Shown in pieces: positions 10,592 through 22,017 of a stretch of 64,000 nt of DNA. Both the position numbers and the translations under genes were made by a program. Position 1 is the first letter of the stretch. Each line of letters opens with the position of its first letter. The DNA is from Batillaria attramentaria (taxonomy: Eukaryota > Mollusca > Gastropoda > Batillariidae): NCBI GenBank assembly GCA_018292915.2, contig JACVVK020000531.1, positions 211,501-275,500 on the forward strand, read 5' to 3'. The notes beneath the pieces are model-generated. The model saw nothing but the letters and a program-made list of their open reading frames with translations, was not told where the DNA came from and ran no database searches.

Positions 10592-10801
10592 GGCGAGAGA
10601 GGCAGGGAGGAAACAAAAGAAGAACGACAAAAAACTTTTTAAAAACAACAACAACAACACGCAAAACAGAACTGACAACAACAACAACAAAGAACAAGCA
10701 AACAAAACATGCGCAGTTGCAGAATTTCATTGAACTGGCATAAAGGTGAAAAAACAACAACAACAACAAAACATCGCTGGGTACCCAGGCAAGCCATTTT
10801 T

Positions 10802-10829
10802 AAGTTGTTTCTCTATAGAGAAACAACTT
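10802..10829. repeat. Perfect 28 bp palindrome
   Basis: The half-site AAGTTGTTTCTCTA is followed immediately by its exact reverse complement with no spacer. It could be a cruciform, a dimeric protein site, or two transposon ends joined head to head; flanks give no decision. Confidence 0.95.
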
Positions 10830-11000
10830 TGTAGGATGGGGCAGATTTCTCTGCGCGCAGCAGCAAGTTTCAGTGATAAAAAGCAAGACTGTCACGTTTC
10901 TCCAGACAATACATACTTTCGCGCACTCAGTGACGTAACGAAATCTGCGTCATAGACACATTACGTGTACACTGTGCTGCTACGTTCTTCTTGGCGGGGG

Positions 11001-11001
<1 letters not shown>

Positions 11002-11053
<52 letters not shown>

Positions 11054-11056
11054 ACG

Positions 11057-11124
<68 letters not shown>
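11002..11124. repeat. (TG)n microsatellite with one interruption
   Basis: About 123 bp of TG broken once by GAGACGGTGTA near 11051-11061. Confidence 0.98.
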
Positions 11125-11127
<3 letters not shown>

Positions 11128-11262
11128 TGTGACTAGGCCCTAAACCACCTCGTTGAAGAGCTTTTTACTTTGAGATGAAAGGGGAATTCACATTGCCTGG
11201 CTAAGATCTAATTGTAATTCAAGGAATTACCTGGGGGAAAAAACACAAACAAACAAACAACA

Positions 11263-11337
11263 ACTGCCGCTAAGTTAACGGTTCTTTTGGGGGCCAAGTA
11301 AGGACAAGGGTAAGGAGGTGGGGGGAGGAGGGGGGAT
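11263..11337. repeat. 75 bp exact direct repeat, copy 1
   Basis: Begins ACTGCCGCTAAGTTAACGG and ends AGGAGGGGGGAT; identical to 11818-11892. The intervening sequence is G-rich and C-rich low complexity. Confidence 0.95.
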
Positions 11338-11817
11338 GTACAGAGAGGATGGGGGGATCACGCTGTTCCGAGTGGAGCACGGCGCCACGGCCCAGGTAAC
11401 TAGCAGATCTGAGCATTCTTCCCATAGGTGGCCAAATTGCGCGGTGGTCGGTAAACCCAGCCTGTCCCCAAGAGCGCGTGCGCTCACACAGGGAGAGACG
11501 GACCGCCATAAGCAGGGGACGAGCGTGAAGCAATGTTCGCCCCCCCCCCCACCTCCACCCCTCCACCTCCACCCCTCACCCCCGTCTCTAGCGCCCCCTA
11601 CACACCTACAGGTCCTAGCCAGGGCCCTGTACTCACCTACACCCACGTCGGGGATGGGACCCTCGCCGTTCTGAAGTCTTTTCCCGATTTACCTACAAAA
11701 TGAGGCAACGTGCCCAAGTTAGTCTTCGTTAGTCAGGGTCTCTATGCTCGTAATGTAGTTCGGGGCGGGGGGCGGGGGGGGGGGGCGGAACGCCGCTTAC
11801 AAAGCTCTGTCCACCGT

Positions 11818-11892
11818 ACTGCCGCTAAGTTAACGGTTCTTTTGGGGGCCAAGTAAGGACAAGGGTAAGGAGGTGGGGGGAGGAGGGGGGAT
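11818..11892. repeat. 75 bp exact direct repeat, copy 2
   Basis: Identical to 11263-11337 at a spacing of 555 bp. A poly-G tract (11765-11785) lies just upstream, a common place for assembly or polymerase slippage trouble. Confidence 0.95.
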
Positions 11893-11905
11893 TATTAATT
11901 ATTAA

Positions 11906-12530
11906 TTTTAGTTTCCCTCTCATCATGAGGTATATGGATAACTGCACATTTGTCGAAACAAACAGCCTTGCGAAATATATCTCTTTTGTTTAACAAAATC
12001 TAACCAGTGAACTATGGTAGAATTTAATTATTAACTCTTAAAAGCCCATGCAACACGCACGTATTTAGTTGAAATCTCCATATCACTAGAGGCCACTTCA
12101 AACCACTAACATGTTATCTGCAACAGTCAAGCGGGAAAGACCCACTACGCCTTGTGTAATAGTGGCTTGAAGTGGCTCCTACTGGTGTGCAATGGCTTGT
12201 TCTTTTTAACATATAGTGGGCAGGGGGTGGTCGGGTTTGGGCTCTTAAGAGTTAAGTTCAGTTTACCTCTCATCGTGAGGTATATGGATAACTGCACATT
12301 TGTCGAAACAAACAGCCTTGCGAAATATATCTCTTTTGTTTAACAAAGTCTAACCAGTGAACTAAAGTAGAATCTAATTATTAATCTCATCATGAGGTAT
12401 AATTATGGATAACTGCACATTTGTCGAAACAAGATCCTTGCAAAATATACCATTTTTTTTCCAAAATAAAATCTAAGGTGTAACATAACGATGTAGCTTA
12501 CCTCTCATCATGAGGTATATTGATAAGTTC
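11906..12530. repeat. Tandem repeat of about 130 bp, interrupted by a MITE
   Basis: Units begin CTCATC(A/G)TGAGGTATATGG and contain ATAACTGCACATTTGTCGAA and TCTAACCAGTGAACTA. Units start near 11918, 12269, 12385 and 12501 (partial). Removing the insert at 12035-12251 makes the first two units adjacent. Confidence 0.85.
12035..12251. mobile_element. MITE-2, 217 bp, TTAA target duplication
   Basis: TTAA at 12031-12034 and 12252-12255 flank 13 bp terminal inverted repeats: CTCTTAAAAGCCC on the left and the complement of GGGCTCTTAAGAG on the right (12 of 13 match). An internal inverted pair (near 12091-12110 and 12162-12181, around CACTTCAA-CCACTA) would form a stem. TTAA targeting is typical of piggyBac and Kolobok superfamilies. 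No transposase is encoded. Confidence 0.88.
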
Positions 12531-12531
12531 T

Positions 12532-13300
12532 GCTCACTTGACGGAATAGCTTTGCGTCACCAGGCTGTCAACGGTATACCAACACTGGCTGTTCCGCATC
12601 GTCAGCTGTCACATCATTGGCCGTCGTCTGTCTTTAACTGCTGCACTGGCATACGCCGAAAGTCACAGCAGACTTAAAACTCAACCTTGACTAGAAGGCT
12701 CTGAGTACCCCGCGAGTTCACTGTACTACTCCAATTACTGCGGTGCCGCCCAGTTCCAACACCTCGTTTCAGACAAAGTACCAAGGGAGGCAACTCCCTC
12801 TTTCAGCCCTCACCGCGACCGACCGCACTGCCAGTGTGTTCTTTCGGCTGGCATCGACCGACCCGGCATGCAAGCGTGTTTAGGGTCATGTGATTTCAAA
12901 ATCCCAGATGATCAGTCACTTGTATTGCCTACGTTCCCCGACTCTGCTGTACAAAAGCCTGCCCGCGGTTGTGAGACAAGCCCGGCCCTGGAATACGCTG
13001 ACACTGACTGACTAGTAAACGCTACACTTCACTTCCGAAGCAATCGCGACTTCAGTCTCGCAGTTCAGTCTTCCTACGGCCTCGAGTCCTCCCACTCAGG
13101 TTTTAGCGTGGCCTCGTTTACTTCGAGATCAATAAAGACATACGGCAGCGTAGTAGCGCGACTTTCTTCTACTTTCTACAAATTCTTTTTACTCGTCTCA
13201 GTTCTATTGACGCGACTGAACAAGCTCAGTCGTGCGCTGAAGTCAGTCAGTCATGGGCCGGTGTGAAACGCAAGGTCTGTTTCTGGGGAAAAAATAACTG
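12532..13300. other. Unique CpG-containing segment with a poly(A) signal
   Basis: Mixed DNA with GGGAGGCAACTCCC (near 12785) and an AATAAAG at about 13130. The base composition could suit a solo LTR or a 3' end, but I could not find matching terminal repeats or a reading frame. Confidence 0.3.
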
Positions 13301-13458
13301 AGAGAGGATAAGGGGGGGGGGGGAGGAGAACATTTCATTTAGAGCCTGCAAGGGCTGAAACGAAAGAAATGTGAAAAAAGCCACAAGTCATTTTATTTCG
13401 GTTGCCGTAATTGGTTTTCGCAACTTAACGCGCCTTTCATAAACGCCGGGTAACCGCA

Positions 13459-13478
13459 AGAGAGAGAGAGAGAGAGAG

Positions 13479-13512
<34 letters not shown>
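13459..13512. repeat. (GA)n microsatellite
   Basis: GA run interrupted once by CGGA. Confidence 0.97.
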
Positions 13513-13514
<2 letters not shown>

Positions 13515-13618
13515 ATAAAGTGGGATAGCGTATTCATAACTCAAACTAATTCTTTGAAATTGTATTCGGTTGCCACAAAACTGCACAGACGCTCCTGGCG
13601 AGGTTCAGTCAGTGCCGT

Positions 13619-13649
13619 GCGTGCGTCCGTGTGTGCGTCCGTGTGTGTG

Positions 13650-13697
<48 letters not shown>

Positions 13698-13705
13698 CGC
13701 GCGCC
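13619..13705. repeat. GTGTGCGTCC units leading into (GT)n(GC)n
   Basis: Short GTGCGTCCGT-type units pass into a GT run (13641-13689) and then an alternating GC run. Alternating purine-pyrimidine of this kind is Z-DNA prone. Confidence 0.95.
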
Positions 13706-14766
13706 AGTGTGTCAGTCAGTGTGCGTGCGCGCATGTGTAGTATGTACACTGACCCGGCGTGTGAAAAGAGACTCGGCGCCGGAAGAGCGATGCCTTTGAT
13801 GTACTCTAATTGTCGTTTGCAAAACACAAGAAAACACGGTCTCTGACGACATACGCGCGAGCCAAGCTTGCAGCGAAAGCCTTGTCGCTGAAGCGAAGTG
13901 TTGTGTGAAGCGGAGGCAGATCGAGTTGCTAAGCATACAAGTCAAGAGTTCCACCGAACAGCATCGCAACTCTTGCCCACATGGCCCGATCCCCCGGCTG
14001 ACGGCAAATCAAAGACCGAGTAAACAATGCACGCCGCTTCGCATCGCATCGCCCGGCCAACCGGGCAACGAAGGGAAAGACAGACGGAAGGACTGGTGGT
14101 GGAAGGCGGGAAGAAACAGGAAAGGAAGGAAGAAGAGAGAAGAGAAAGGAGGACACGCTGGAGCAGGTAGTGACGGAGGAGGAGAGGCGGGGGTGTGGGG
14201 GGAGGGGGGGGGGTCATGGGAGGTGAGGGAAAGATGGAGGGAGGTGGATGTTTTAGGGAGGGTTGTCTGAAAGCGATAGTCATCTCCTCCACCTGCACAT
14301 GTGCCTGGTTCGGAGCTGCGGATCGCCAGTTGCTAGCAGGGACGCGGCGCTCTTGTCTGGAAATGTCTGTGTGAACAATACCTGGTCCCGCCCTCCTCCC
14401 GGAGTCCCTCACTCGCTCACCTCCACCCTCCACGACCCCCCCCCCTCCCCGTCCCCCTCTCCCCCTCCCCGGCCGGCGTCACTGATTCACTTGGAGGCTC
14501 GCGGTAATAGTTTACCTGGGCACGGCTGACGGGGGCCTCCACTATGATCTACCTGAGTCAGGTTAAATCTCATGACAATTCTTACATCATCACTGAGTCA
14601 ACGCAAGCAGACTAGTGCGCGTCATGGCCGGGCACTGCACACTGCAGTAGACTCAGTGTGTCAGTGTCTAAACTTTGTAAAAAAAAAAAAAAACTGAACT
14701 GATTGGGCCACTGTCACAATCATGCCAACATTACCCAGCACGTGACTCGTGACGTTCGAAAATCGC

Positions 14767-14769
<3 letters not shown>
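13706..14769. other. CpG-containing sequence with purine-rich patch, no gene proven
   Basis: Includes a G/A-rich block 14090-14260 and a C-rich block 14390-14470. Long frames across it (for example 13905-14270) are driven by composition. Confidence 0.4.

Positions 14770-14814
<45 letters not shown>
14770..14814. repeat. (TG)n microsatellite
   Basis: Uninterrupted run of about 45 bp. Confidence 0.98.
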
Positions 14815-14817
<3 letters not shown>

Positions 14818-14937
14818 GTAGTTTCTTTTGTTGTTGCTGTTGTTTACGTTTTCAGTTTTGGTCCAGTCAGCTTCACTGAATGCCAAAACCCATCCTTGTA
14901 TGTGCTGTGTGTCAGTCCGCAGTCACAGTGTGTGTGT

Positions 14938-14940
<3 letters not shown>

Positions 14941-14986
<46 letters not shown>
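14941..14986. repeat. (GT)23 microsatellite
   Basis: Uninterrupted GT run, second within 200 bp. Confidence 0.98.
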
Positions 14987-14987
<1 letters not shown>

Positions 14988-16570
14988 AGTGTGGACTTGT
15001 ACACGACCTCAGTCTCTGTTTAAGTTTTACCCCATGCACTGGTCGGCTGCGGCTTGATCGAAAGACACCGCCACCTCTACACCCGCCGTGTGATGTTTTC
15101 CGGATGCAGAATGCTTCCAGATTAGCGAGTTTCCTCCCTTTTGACTCTTTGACGCGGGAGGAATGATTTCACACCTTGTGCTATCTCTCACGGGCAATCT
15201 TTACATTCTACACCAGCCGTTGTGGCACCCGACCCCACCCCACCACCTCTCTCTCCGCCGGCTCCCCCACCCGGCCCACCTCAGTCAACCAACTCTTCCT
15301 CTCTTTTACTTTGTTCAAAGCCGTGGATCTTCTACACGAGTCGGATGTCGGCCAGTTTCGATGTCAGTCAGCCGGCGGCTTGAACACGGTAGTGCTAGAA
15401 TCAATCAGTGTTGTACCACGGTCCTTTTACTGGCTTCATCGGTAACATATCACTTGGCCTACTTTTCCCGTTCGTGTGGTTGGACAATATACAATGTACC
15501 ATATACAGAACTGAAGCCTACCGCGGGAAGTTCACGAACTGAACAGGCTAGCGGTCGGAGACGGAGGTCAGGAAACCAATCAACTGCGAATAACAGTGGC
15601 ATACTGCATCAGTAAACACTGATGCACATCACAACCGGTCAGTAAACCTGCACTAACGTTAACTGACTTGATTTATTTTATTTTAATTTATTTTTTTTAC
15701 TGAAGCTGGGATAGCCCATAGCTGGAAACAGAAGTACTTTCACAGAAAGTGAAGACCCCTAGACAACAAAACAACAACAACGACAACAAAACTGATAGGA
15801 ACAAGATTTAAAACTGAGGTGCGACAAAGAAAGCTTGTTTACTAGATCTGGGACGGATTTTAAAAACTAAGTACTACATGTTTCAACAGAAAGTGAAGTC
15901 CCCCATTCTCCTTCCCACCTCCCTCCCCCCCCCCCCCAAAAAAAATTGATTTCAAATTCTATTACAAACAACACATCATTTGAATTCTGGTGTAACAAGG
16001 TTATCAGAAACTAAGAACTGTATACTTCAACACAATCAAGGAAAATAATAAGGAAGAATTAAAAATATAAAAAAAAAATCCTGCTACAAACAAAATATGA
16101 CAGCAACATAATTTTAATTTTAATTCTGATGTGACAGCGTTCATCGTCATTAAGCAGTGCCTAACCTAATCTCAACGGTCCATTAAAACGGGCGGCTCCA
16201 CCCCTGTTTCCGTAGTCTGTGTGATGTCTATAACGCACCGTTTCACCTGCAAGACACGGCACCAATCAATACGCACGCTGCAAGAAGAAATCGGGCGGGA
16301 TGATCAGAGAAAAGGAGGGAGGAGGGGGGGGGAGAGGAGGTAGGTTGTATGGAGGGAGAAAAACAGCAAACAGACAGAGCTTGAGTGAGAAACCGATAAA
16401 AAAAAAGAAAAGAAAAAAAAGAGGATGACGGGTGAAGCCAGTGACCACACCCAAACGGGCCCTGCCGGGAGGTACTGACTGAGAGATTTTCCAGCAAGCC
16501 TGCCCACAGGGCGGTTAAACAAGATGGCCCGTATTGTTTATGATGCCACTATGATTCAATGTGTTTTGTC
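14987..16570. other. No supported gene
   Basis: A 150-codon plus-strand frame (15163-15615) has Pro/His/Leu-rich composition and no recognisable domain. 15690-15910 has two loosely similar patches around ACAGAAAGTGAAG-CCCC. 16290-16430 is purine-rich simple DNA. Confidence 0.4.
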
Positions 16571-16600
16571 CTGATGAAGGTGACGATGTACCAACGTGTC
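16571..16600 (+). ncRNA. Hammerhead-like ribozyme core, degenerate
   Basis: CTGATGA (16571-16577), a stem II of GGT (16579-16581) with ACC (16590-16592), then AACG where GAAAC is expected. It looks like a hammerhead core that lost a GA dinucleotide. Penelope-like retroelements are known to carry hammerhead motifs; this could be such a remnant. Confidence 0.35.
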
Positions 16601-16609
16601 CACTTGTCC

Positions 16610-16610
<1 letters not shown>

Positions 16611-16674
<64 letters not shown>
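16611..16674. repeat. (TG)32 microsatellite
   Basis: Uninterrupted TG run of 64 bp. Confidence 0.98.
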
Positions 16675-16676
<2 letters not shown>

Positions 16677-16693
16677 CTTACTAATTCCCGTAG

Positions 16694-16736
16694 CTTCCGT
16701 ACGATTCAAAAGTTTCTGGACAGCAATTCCTCTCAG
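16694..16736 (+). CDS. Possible 43 bp micro-exon
   Basis: TTCCCGTAG precedes it and CTCAG then GTAAGG follows. All three frames are open, one reading FRTIQKFLDSNSSQ. A TACTAAT branch-point-like string lies too close to the acceptor to be functional. This is weak and may be chance. Confidence 0.15.
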
Positions 16737-16739
16737 GTA

Positions 16740-17595
16740 AGGTCATTATATCAAAACTGAGCACACACACATGTCTGTACATTTTTCTAAAAGTCGTTTT
16801 CTGTTTGTTGGTAAGTGGACCCCGCATTTCACACCGACAAACCGTAACATCATTAGTGTTTCCGGTGCAACTCGGTCACATATAAAATTAAAATACGATC
16901 GGTGCTACTTTCTGCTGGGTTTTGGTTTGCTTCTGTAAAACAAAATGGCGTATATCAACCATGTACCAGAAAGCGACATTCAACGCGCACAGCAACGTAC
17001 ACGCGTGAATTCTCATATTTTAATCATGCAAGCCTTTCCTGAAGACAAACGTCGTGTTTTCTTCTTTTTTTTATTATTTCAGTTTTTTCACAGTACACAC
17101 ATGTAAAGTTACATAACTTCAAACGACCATATCCGCAAATGTTCTTCTTCAACGTATGGTGACTTACTCTGCAAAAATATGTGACCTTGTGAGTATTTTC
17201 TGACAGTGCCAAAAACCGAATTAAATTTTTGTCAGGTTTATTTTGGATGCGAGTGTAGAGATATGCAAGGAGTACGTACACACGCACGTGAGTGGATACA
17301 ACAACATAGGTAGACCAAAAAGACTGTATAACAAACTGAAGTCGAGAATATTTTAAACCGTAGTATAAGTAGCCCCCGGAAAACTCTCCGCCATATTGAC
17401 TGCCCACGCGATCCCATCCACCCAGCCCACCACCAGAACACTGTCGGGCGTTTCTTCTCCTCCTCCCGCATCAGCACGGAGCTCTCCATGCGGCAATTAT
17501 TGACTGCACTACGTGTCATCAAGTTACAGTCTGTTGTTCAAGCCAGGAGCTCACGTGCCTTCAATGGGGGACGGTTTTGAATCGCTAACTACCTT
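16740..17595. other. No supported gene
   Basis: AT-rich sequence with T-rich runs near 17060-17090. No recognised domain on either strand. Confidence 0.4.
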
Positions 17596-17601
17596 AATAA
17601 C

Positions 17602-18258
17602 CTGGGGCCTGATGCATGAAGATGAAGCGAGACTACTCCGAGACTTAGCTATAGTCACTCAGGGTCTGATGCATACAGAGAGGCTAGGACGTTAGTCCGA
17701 GACCAGCTTGACTACTTTGAGACTGAAAGATTAGTGGGAGATGCCTAAGACTACACGACAAGTCTGTATTTCAGGGACAAAACACTTATGGTAGTCACAA
17801 TGACCGATGGGCCCGGTTTGATGCACTAGACTAGATTAGTATGAGACTGGGAGATGCCTAAGACTACACGACAAGTCTGTATTTCAGGGACAAAACACTT
17901 ATGGTAGTCACAATGACCGATGGGCCCGGTTTGATGCACTAGACTAGATTAGTATGAGACTGGGAGATGCCTAAGACTACACGACAAGTCTGTATTTCAG
18001 GGACAAAACACTTATGGTAGTCACAATGACCGATGGGCCCGGTTTGATGCACTAGACTAGATTAGTATGAGACTCATTACGCAGGTACTATCATCAGCAT
18101 GTATTACCGTTTACTCCCTGAGAATAGCCGTAGGCGTGCCTTACTGTCTCCGAATGTTGCATCTCAGTCGTATCGATAGTTCAGTCTCAGCTTAGTCAAG
18201 CTAGTCTCGGACTTACGTTCTAGCCTACCCGTCTTCATGCATCCGACCCCCCTGACTA
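17602..18258. mobile_element. Foldback element with long inverted ends
   Basis: The left arm (about 17602-17735; GATGCAT, AGGCTAG-ACGTTAGTCCGAGAC, AGCTTGACTA) is the reverse complement, with divergence, of the right arm (about 18150-18258; TAGTCAAGCT, GTCTCGGACTTACGT, CTTCATGCATC). The centre carries the 113 bp triplicate. GATGCAT also occurs twice in the left arm. Target duplications were not resolved. Confidence 0.75.
17736..18074. repeat. Three identical 113 bp tandem units
   Basis: Units start at 17736, 17849 and 17962, each beginning GGGAGATGCCTAAGACTACA and ending in ATTAGTATGAGACT. I saw no differences between copies, implying very recent expansion or an assembly collapse or expansion. 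Confidence 0.93.
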
Positions 18259-18463
18259 ACAGCCTGCCGGCTTCTCAAAAGCTTGAAGAAAGCTTCTGTG
18301 TTGACTGCCTGCAAAACGGGTTTGTTATAAGCCGGTAATTAGACGAAGGAACGACGTACATTATTGCTTCCTGTTTCAATGTAGACCCAAAACTGTTTAC
18401 CGCAAATTGTAATTATATTTGCCTCGGTAGCTCTTTCTGTCACTTTAAATTCATTTGTATACG

Positions 18464-18464
<1 letters not shown>

Positions 18465-18550
<86 letters not shown>
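18465..18550. repeat. (TG)43 microsatellite
   Basis: Uninterrupted TG run of 86 bp. Confidence 0.98.
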
Positions 18551-18554
<4 letters not shown>

Positions 18555-18694
18555 GATTGCAGTTTCGGATACTTTAGCCAATCAATTGGGGATGGGAACG
18601 TTTCAAAAGGATTTGAGCGTTCAGACTACTATATTGTACTAGACAAAACTAATTCGCCTTTGGCAGAGGACTAAATGAGGAGAGTGACCACAAC

Positions 18695-18990
18695 ATCTGC
18701 AAGAAGAAGTAGAAGAAGAAGTAGAAGAAGAAGTAGAAGAAGAAGTAGAAGAAGAAGTAGAAGAAGAAGAAGAAGAAGTAGAAGAAAATGAAGAAGTAGA
18801 AAAAGGAGGGGGGGGGAGAAGAAGTAGCAAGTAGCAGAAGAAGAAAGAAAGAAGTAGAAGAAGAAGAAGAAGAAGTAGAAGAAAATGAAGAAGTAGAAAA
18901 AGGAGGGGGGGGGAGAAGAAGTAGCAGAAGAAGAAGAAGAAGCAGAAGAAGTAGAAGAAGAAGAAGTAGGAGAAGTAGAAGAACAAGAGC
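18695..18990. repeat. GAA/GTAGAA triplet-rich tract with internal duplication
   Basis: Imperfect AGAAGT/AGA units over about 300 bp. A block containing AGAAAATGAAGAAGTAGAAA plus a G9 tract occurs twice (about 18778-18835 and 18873-18926). Purine-only strands of this kind favour triplex formation. Confidence 0.93.
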
Positions 18991-19576
18991 CGGGGTGAGT
19001 GAGACGAGTGAGTGTGTCTGCACTACTTGAACAACGACAACTACAGCAACAACAACAATAACAACTACAAGAAAATAAAGCACGCTGGTCATATAGAAAA
19101 CAACGTTCAAATAAAAGACCATCTATCTTCCAACCATAGACCCAACAACAAAAGCAAAATGAATGCCAAAGCCAGCCAGTATCAGTTGACGAGCACGTGA
19201 CTTTTCAAGCACATGACGAAAAACCTGAAACAACGTAGGAGGGGAGTCGTATAAAGATTTAATCCCTTCTGCTGCAATATCATATTTCAATACCGGTTAC
19301 CCAGTGACTGTAAACATACGAAAACATAATCACCACCAAGGGAAAAAAAATGCTTGTAGCAATGGTAATCGTTTAAAACCGTAATCGTGCATACGGAACG
19401 CCGTATCAGTTGACTAGACCGCTGAAGATGTTACGAAGATAATGGAATAGGAAACTATAGCACGAATCATTCGAGGAATTCATTTCTTCTTGTTGAAATG
19501 GCATTGCATATCGGGTGATGATGACGTGTGCTGTGTATTTGACTCAAGATTATGATACGTGTACAATTCGTTAAAG
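18991..19576. other. No supported gene
   Basis: AAC/CAA-rich at the start, then AT-rich sequence with no repeat relationship recognised. Confidence 0.4.
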
Positions 19577-19597
19577 CACGCGCGCGCGCGCGCGTCC

Positions 19598-19691
<94 letters not shown>

Positions 19692-19707
19692 ACACACACA
19701 CACACAC
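19577..19707. repeat. (CG)n(AC)n(GCAC)n(AC)n compound microsatellite
   Basis: CG run 19577-19594, AC run from 19602, GCAC units about 19663-19690, AC to 19707. Same type of organisation as 10103-10238. Confidence 0.96.
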
Positions 19708-19936
19708 TATCAGTTTTACGCTGATCTTGTGGCGGACAAAAACCGAGTTTTCAATGTTCAGGTTTAATGCCACAGACGTATCGGTTATCATATGCTATAT
19801 AACTATGGCGGGGTTCAGCACTGGATGAAAACTGACCGAGCTTTGAATGTCTCAAGAGTCAGTCTTAATAGCAAGAAGTATCAGTTACGTGCCATCTAAA
19901 TATGTTGCTCAGAAACGGAACAAATTGAACACACAC

Positions 19937-19967
<31 letters not shown>

Positions 19968-21065
19968 AGCAGCAGCTCTAGAACGTGTTTATTGTAGGGA
20001 TTCACACAATGTTGACTTTCAATCGGAAACGTAGTACAAGCTATAACATATTATTAGACTCGTTCGGTATATTTAGAAATCGTGTTTCCTCGAACCAATA
20101 AAACACCCACAATTCACAAGTGTCACCAGCTTTTCACTGAAAATATCTCATCCCGACGGCTATTTTAGTGATGGCCTACGCCCTTCATTGGTTTTCTTGA
20201 TTTCCTGTCAGTACTCTAGAAGCCTGTGCCCCGCTGGGTCTGCGGTCTGCTGTAACGTCACAGATATAGCAAAGTTCAATCCGATTGAAATGTTGTCTCC
20301 CTTTCCATAAACTGCAGGAATGTTGGCAGACAACAGCAGTAAACACGCGTGTTGCTTTTGAAGGCTGAAGGTCATGGTGTCACATGGTTTCGCTTTTTTT
20401 TATTTCTTATTTGAGTCATTAAACGAAAAATAAACGAAGCTGTCGCATCATCTGCTCTTTCCCACTGGTTTTTATGTGTACTTTAGCTTCATCATTCAAA
20501 TTCAAAATACTTTATTGTCCATTAAATGACACGTATAAAATGGAATTTCGTCAAAACTTTGAACATAAAAATAAACATATAAGTCACTGCCTATTGCCTA
20601 TTTTATTGTTAATAAATTCACTTGCACGCTTCAATTGAAAACATAATGAAAACCTGCAAACAAAATAAAATAAAATAAAAATCTACAGACACAGAACGAG
20701 TGACACGAACATAGCCAAATATAGCCATATTCAAACTACTAATCTGGGAAAAATCGCAAGATATGGTGAGACCTTTCGCAAAGCTATTAGCCAACTCAAC
20801 AATTTACGGGGGCAACATAAGTACGTGCTAACTGTAACGGGTCGAGTCCACACAGAAATTTGTTGTAACTGTCATTCAGCTACGGCGGTCAGACCGCGAG
20901 AAGGGTTTTTGCCTAATCCCTCCCCTTTCTTACACCAAGTGCTCGTTTTGTATACAAGACACCAATTAATGAGAGATTCCTGTTTGAATAACTGCATACA
21001 CACAGGGCGGCGAGCAATCAGGGAAGCTACGGGGGTTTGTGTGTTTGTCCTATACATTCTGTGCA
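19708..21065. other. AT-rich sequence; one retroposon-like tail
   Basis: Poly-A at 19940-19961. At 20497-20575 TTCAAAATACTTTATTGTCC followed by ATGGAATTTCGTC resembles the 3' end of non-LTR retroposons seen widely in invertebrates; no reading frame accompanies it. Confidence 0.4.
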
Positions 21066-21150
21066 AGCCCGCGGGAAAAAAAGAAAAGAAAAGATAATGG
21101 ATGGCCTAAGAAATGTCGCGCGACTGTGTTCAAATATGCTCATTTGCAGG
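21066..21150 (+). CDS. Possible coding exon with strong donor
   Basis: CATTTGCAG followed by GTAAGC at 21151 is a good donor. The open frame before it reads NGWPKKCRATVFKYAHLQ after a Lys/Arg-rich start. The proposed acceptor (TTCTGTGCAAG at 21065) is only fair, so an unrelated purine run is an alternative. Confidence 0.17.
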
Positions 21151-21270
21151 TAAGCAATGGGTTTATTCGCTATCAGCCTCAGCCCTCTGCCTTGATAAAT
21201 ACCGCAGGCGAAAGGCTGGACAGGTAGGTTCACACGCTGTCGTGGGACGGTGTACAGGCGCGCGGACGCA

Positions 21271-21286
21271 TGCACGCACGCGCGCG

Positions 21287-21330
<44 letters not shown>
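21271..21330. repeat. (CG)n(CA)n compound microsatellite
   Basis: GCACGCACG, then alternating CG, then a CA run of about 35 bp. Confidence 0.96.
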
Positions 21331-21332
<2 letters not shown>

Positions 21333-21779
21333 TAATGAGAAAACTCCCTGAGCTGACGGACATCGTAATGGTACATTATTCTGTTGAGCTGAGACGCTGT
21401 AACGTCATAATGTCAGCTGATATTATTGCCTCTTATGACAGAGTCGTTTATGAAAAAAAAAATCATAAGGTTTCTTTACGTAAAGGTCGTGTGACTATAA
21501 ATAGAAAATCCCAACTCGGCTCTCTGATTTAGTGCAAAGAATAATTTTGTCCAAATTTGTCTACCCTCCAAATTTCGCTGTTTTTAAAAATAAAACATTT
21601 ATTCTGTAGGTTAGGTTTTGGCAAGATCAATAGAATTTGCCACTAGTAGGCCGTAGATATAGCATTACTACTCTGGTTTAAGTGGCCCAAATGAAATTAA
21701 AACTGGTTTCTCCAATACGGATCCAGTGGCACATTTATTGTCGGATGACTTTGGGGTGACCCAGTGACATGGTTGCCAG
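21331..21779. other. No supported gene
   Basis: AT-rich DNA without recognised repeats. Confidence 0.4.
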
Positions 21780-22017
21780 TGGGTGTTGTAGTTTACCGAA
21801 AGTGGAACAATTGCAAATGAAACGGCCATCGCAGCCAATCCTGTGACATATTATCCCGTGTTCGTTTGCCACCAAAAGGGAGACAATCAGCCAACGAATT
21901 TCCTAGCTGTTCGCGTGTTACTACTGTTGTCTTTATTCTGCTGGTGGACCATCCATACAAACATACTCCATTTCTCATGAACGGAACCCATGAAATAGTC
22001 AACTGCCATCAACAGAG

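Noticed and set aside
12532..13300. Solo LTR
   Set aside because: AATAAA and GGGAGGCAACTCCC hinted at one, but no matching termini, target duplication or second LTR was found.
18639..19122. Overlapping 115- and 157-codon minus-strand frames
   Set aside because: Translations of the GAA-rich tract in different frames (poly-Leu, poly-Ser/Phe); simple-sequence artefacts.
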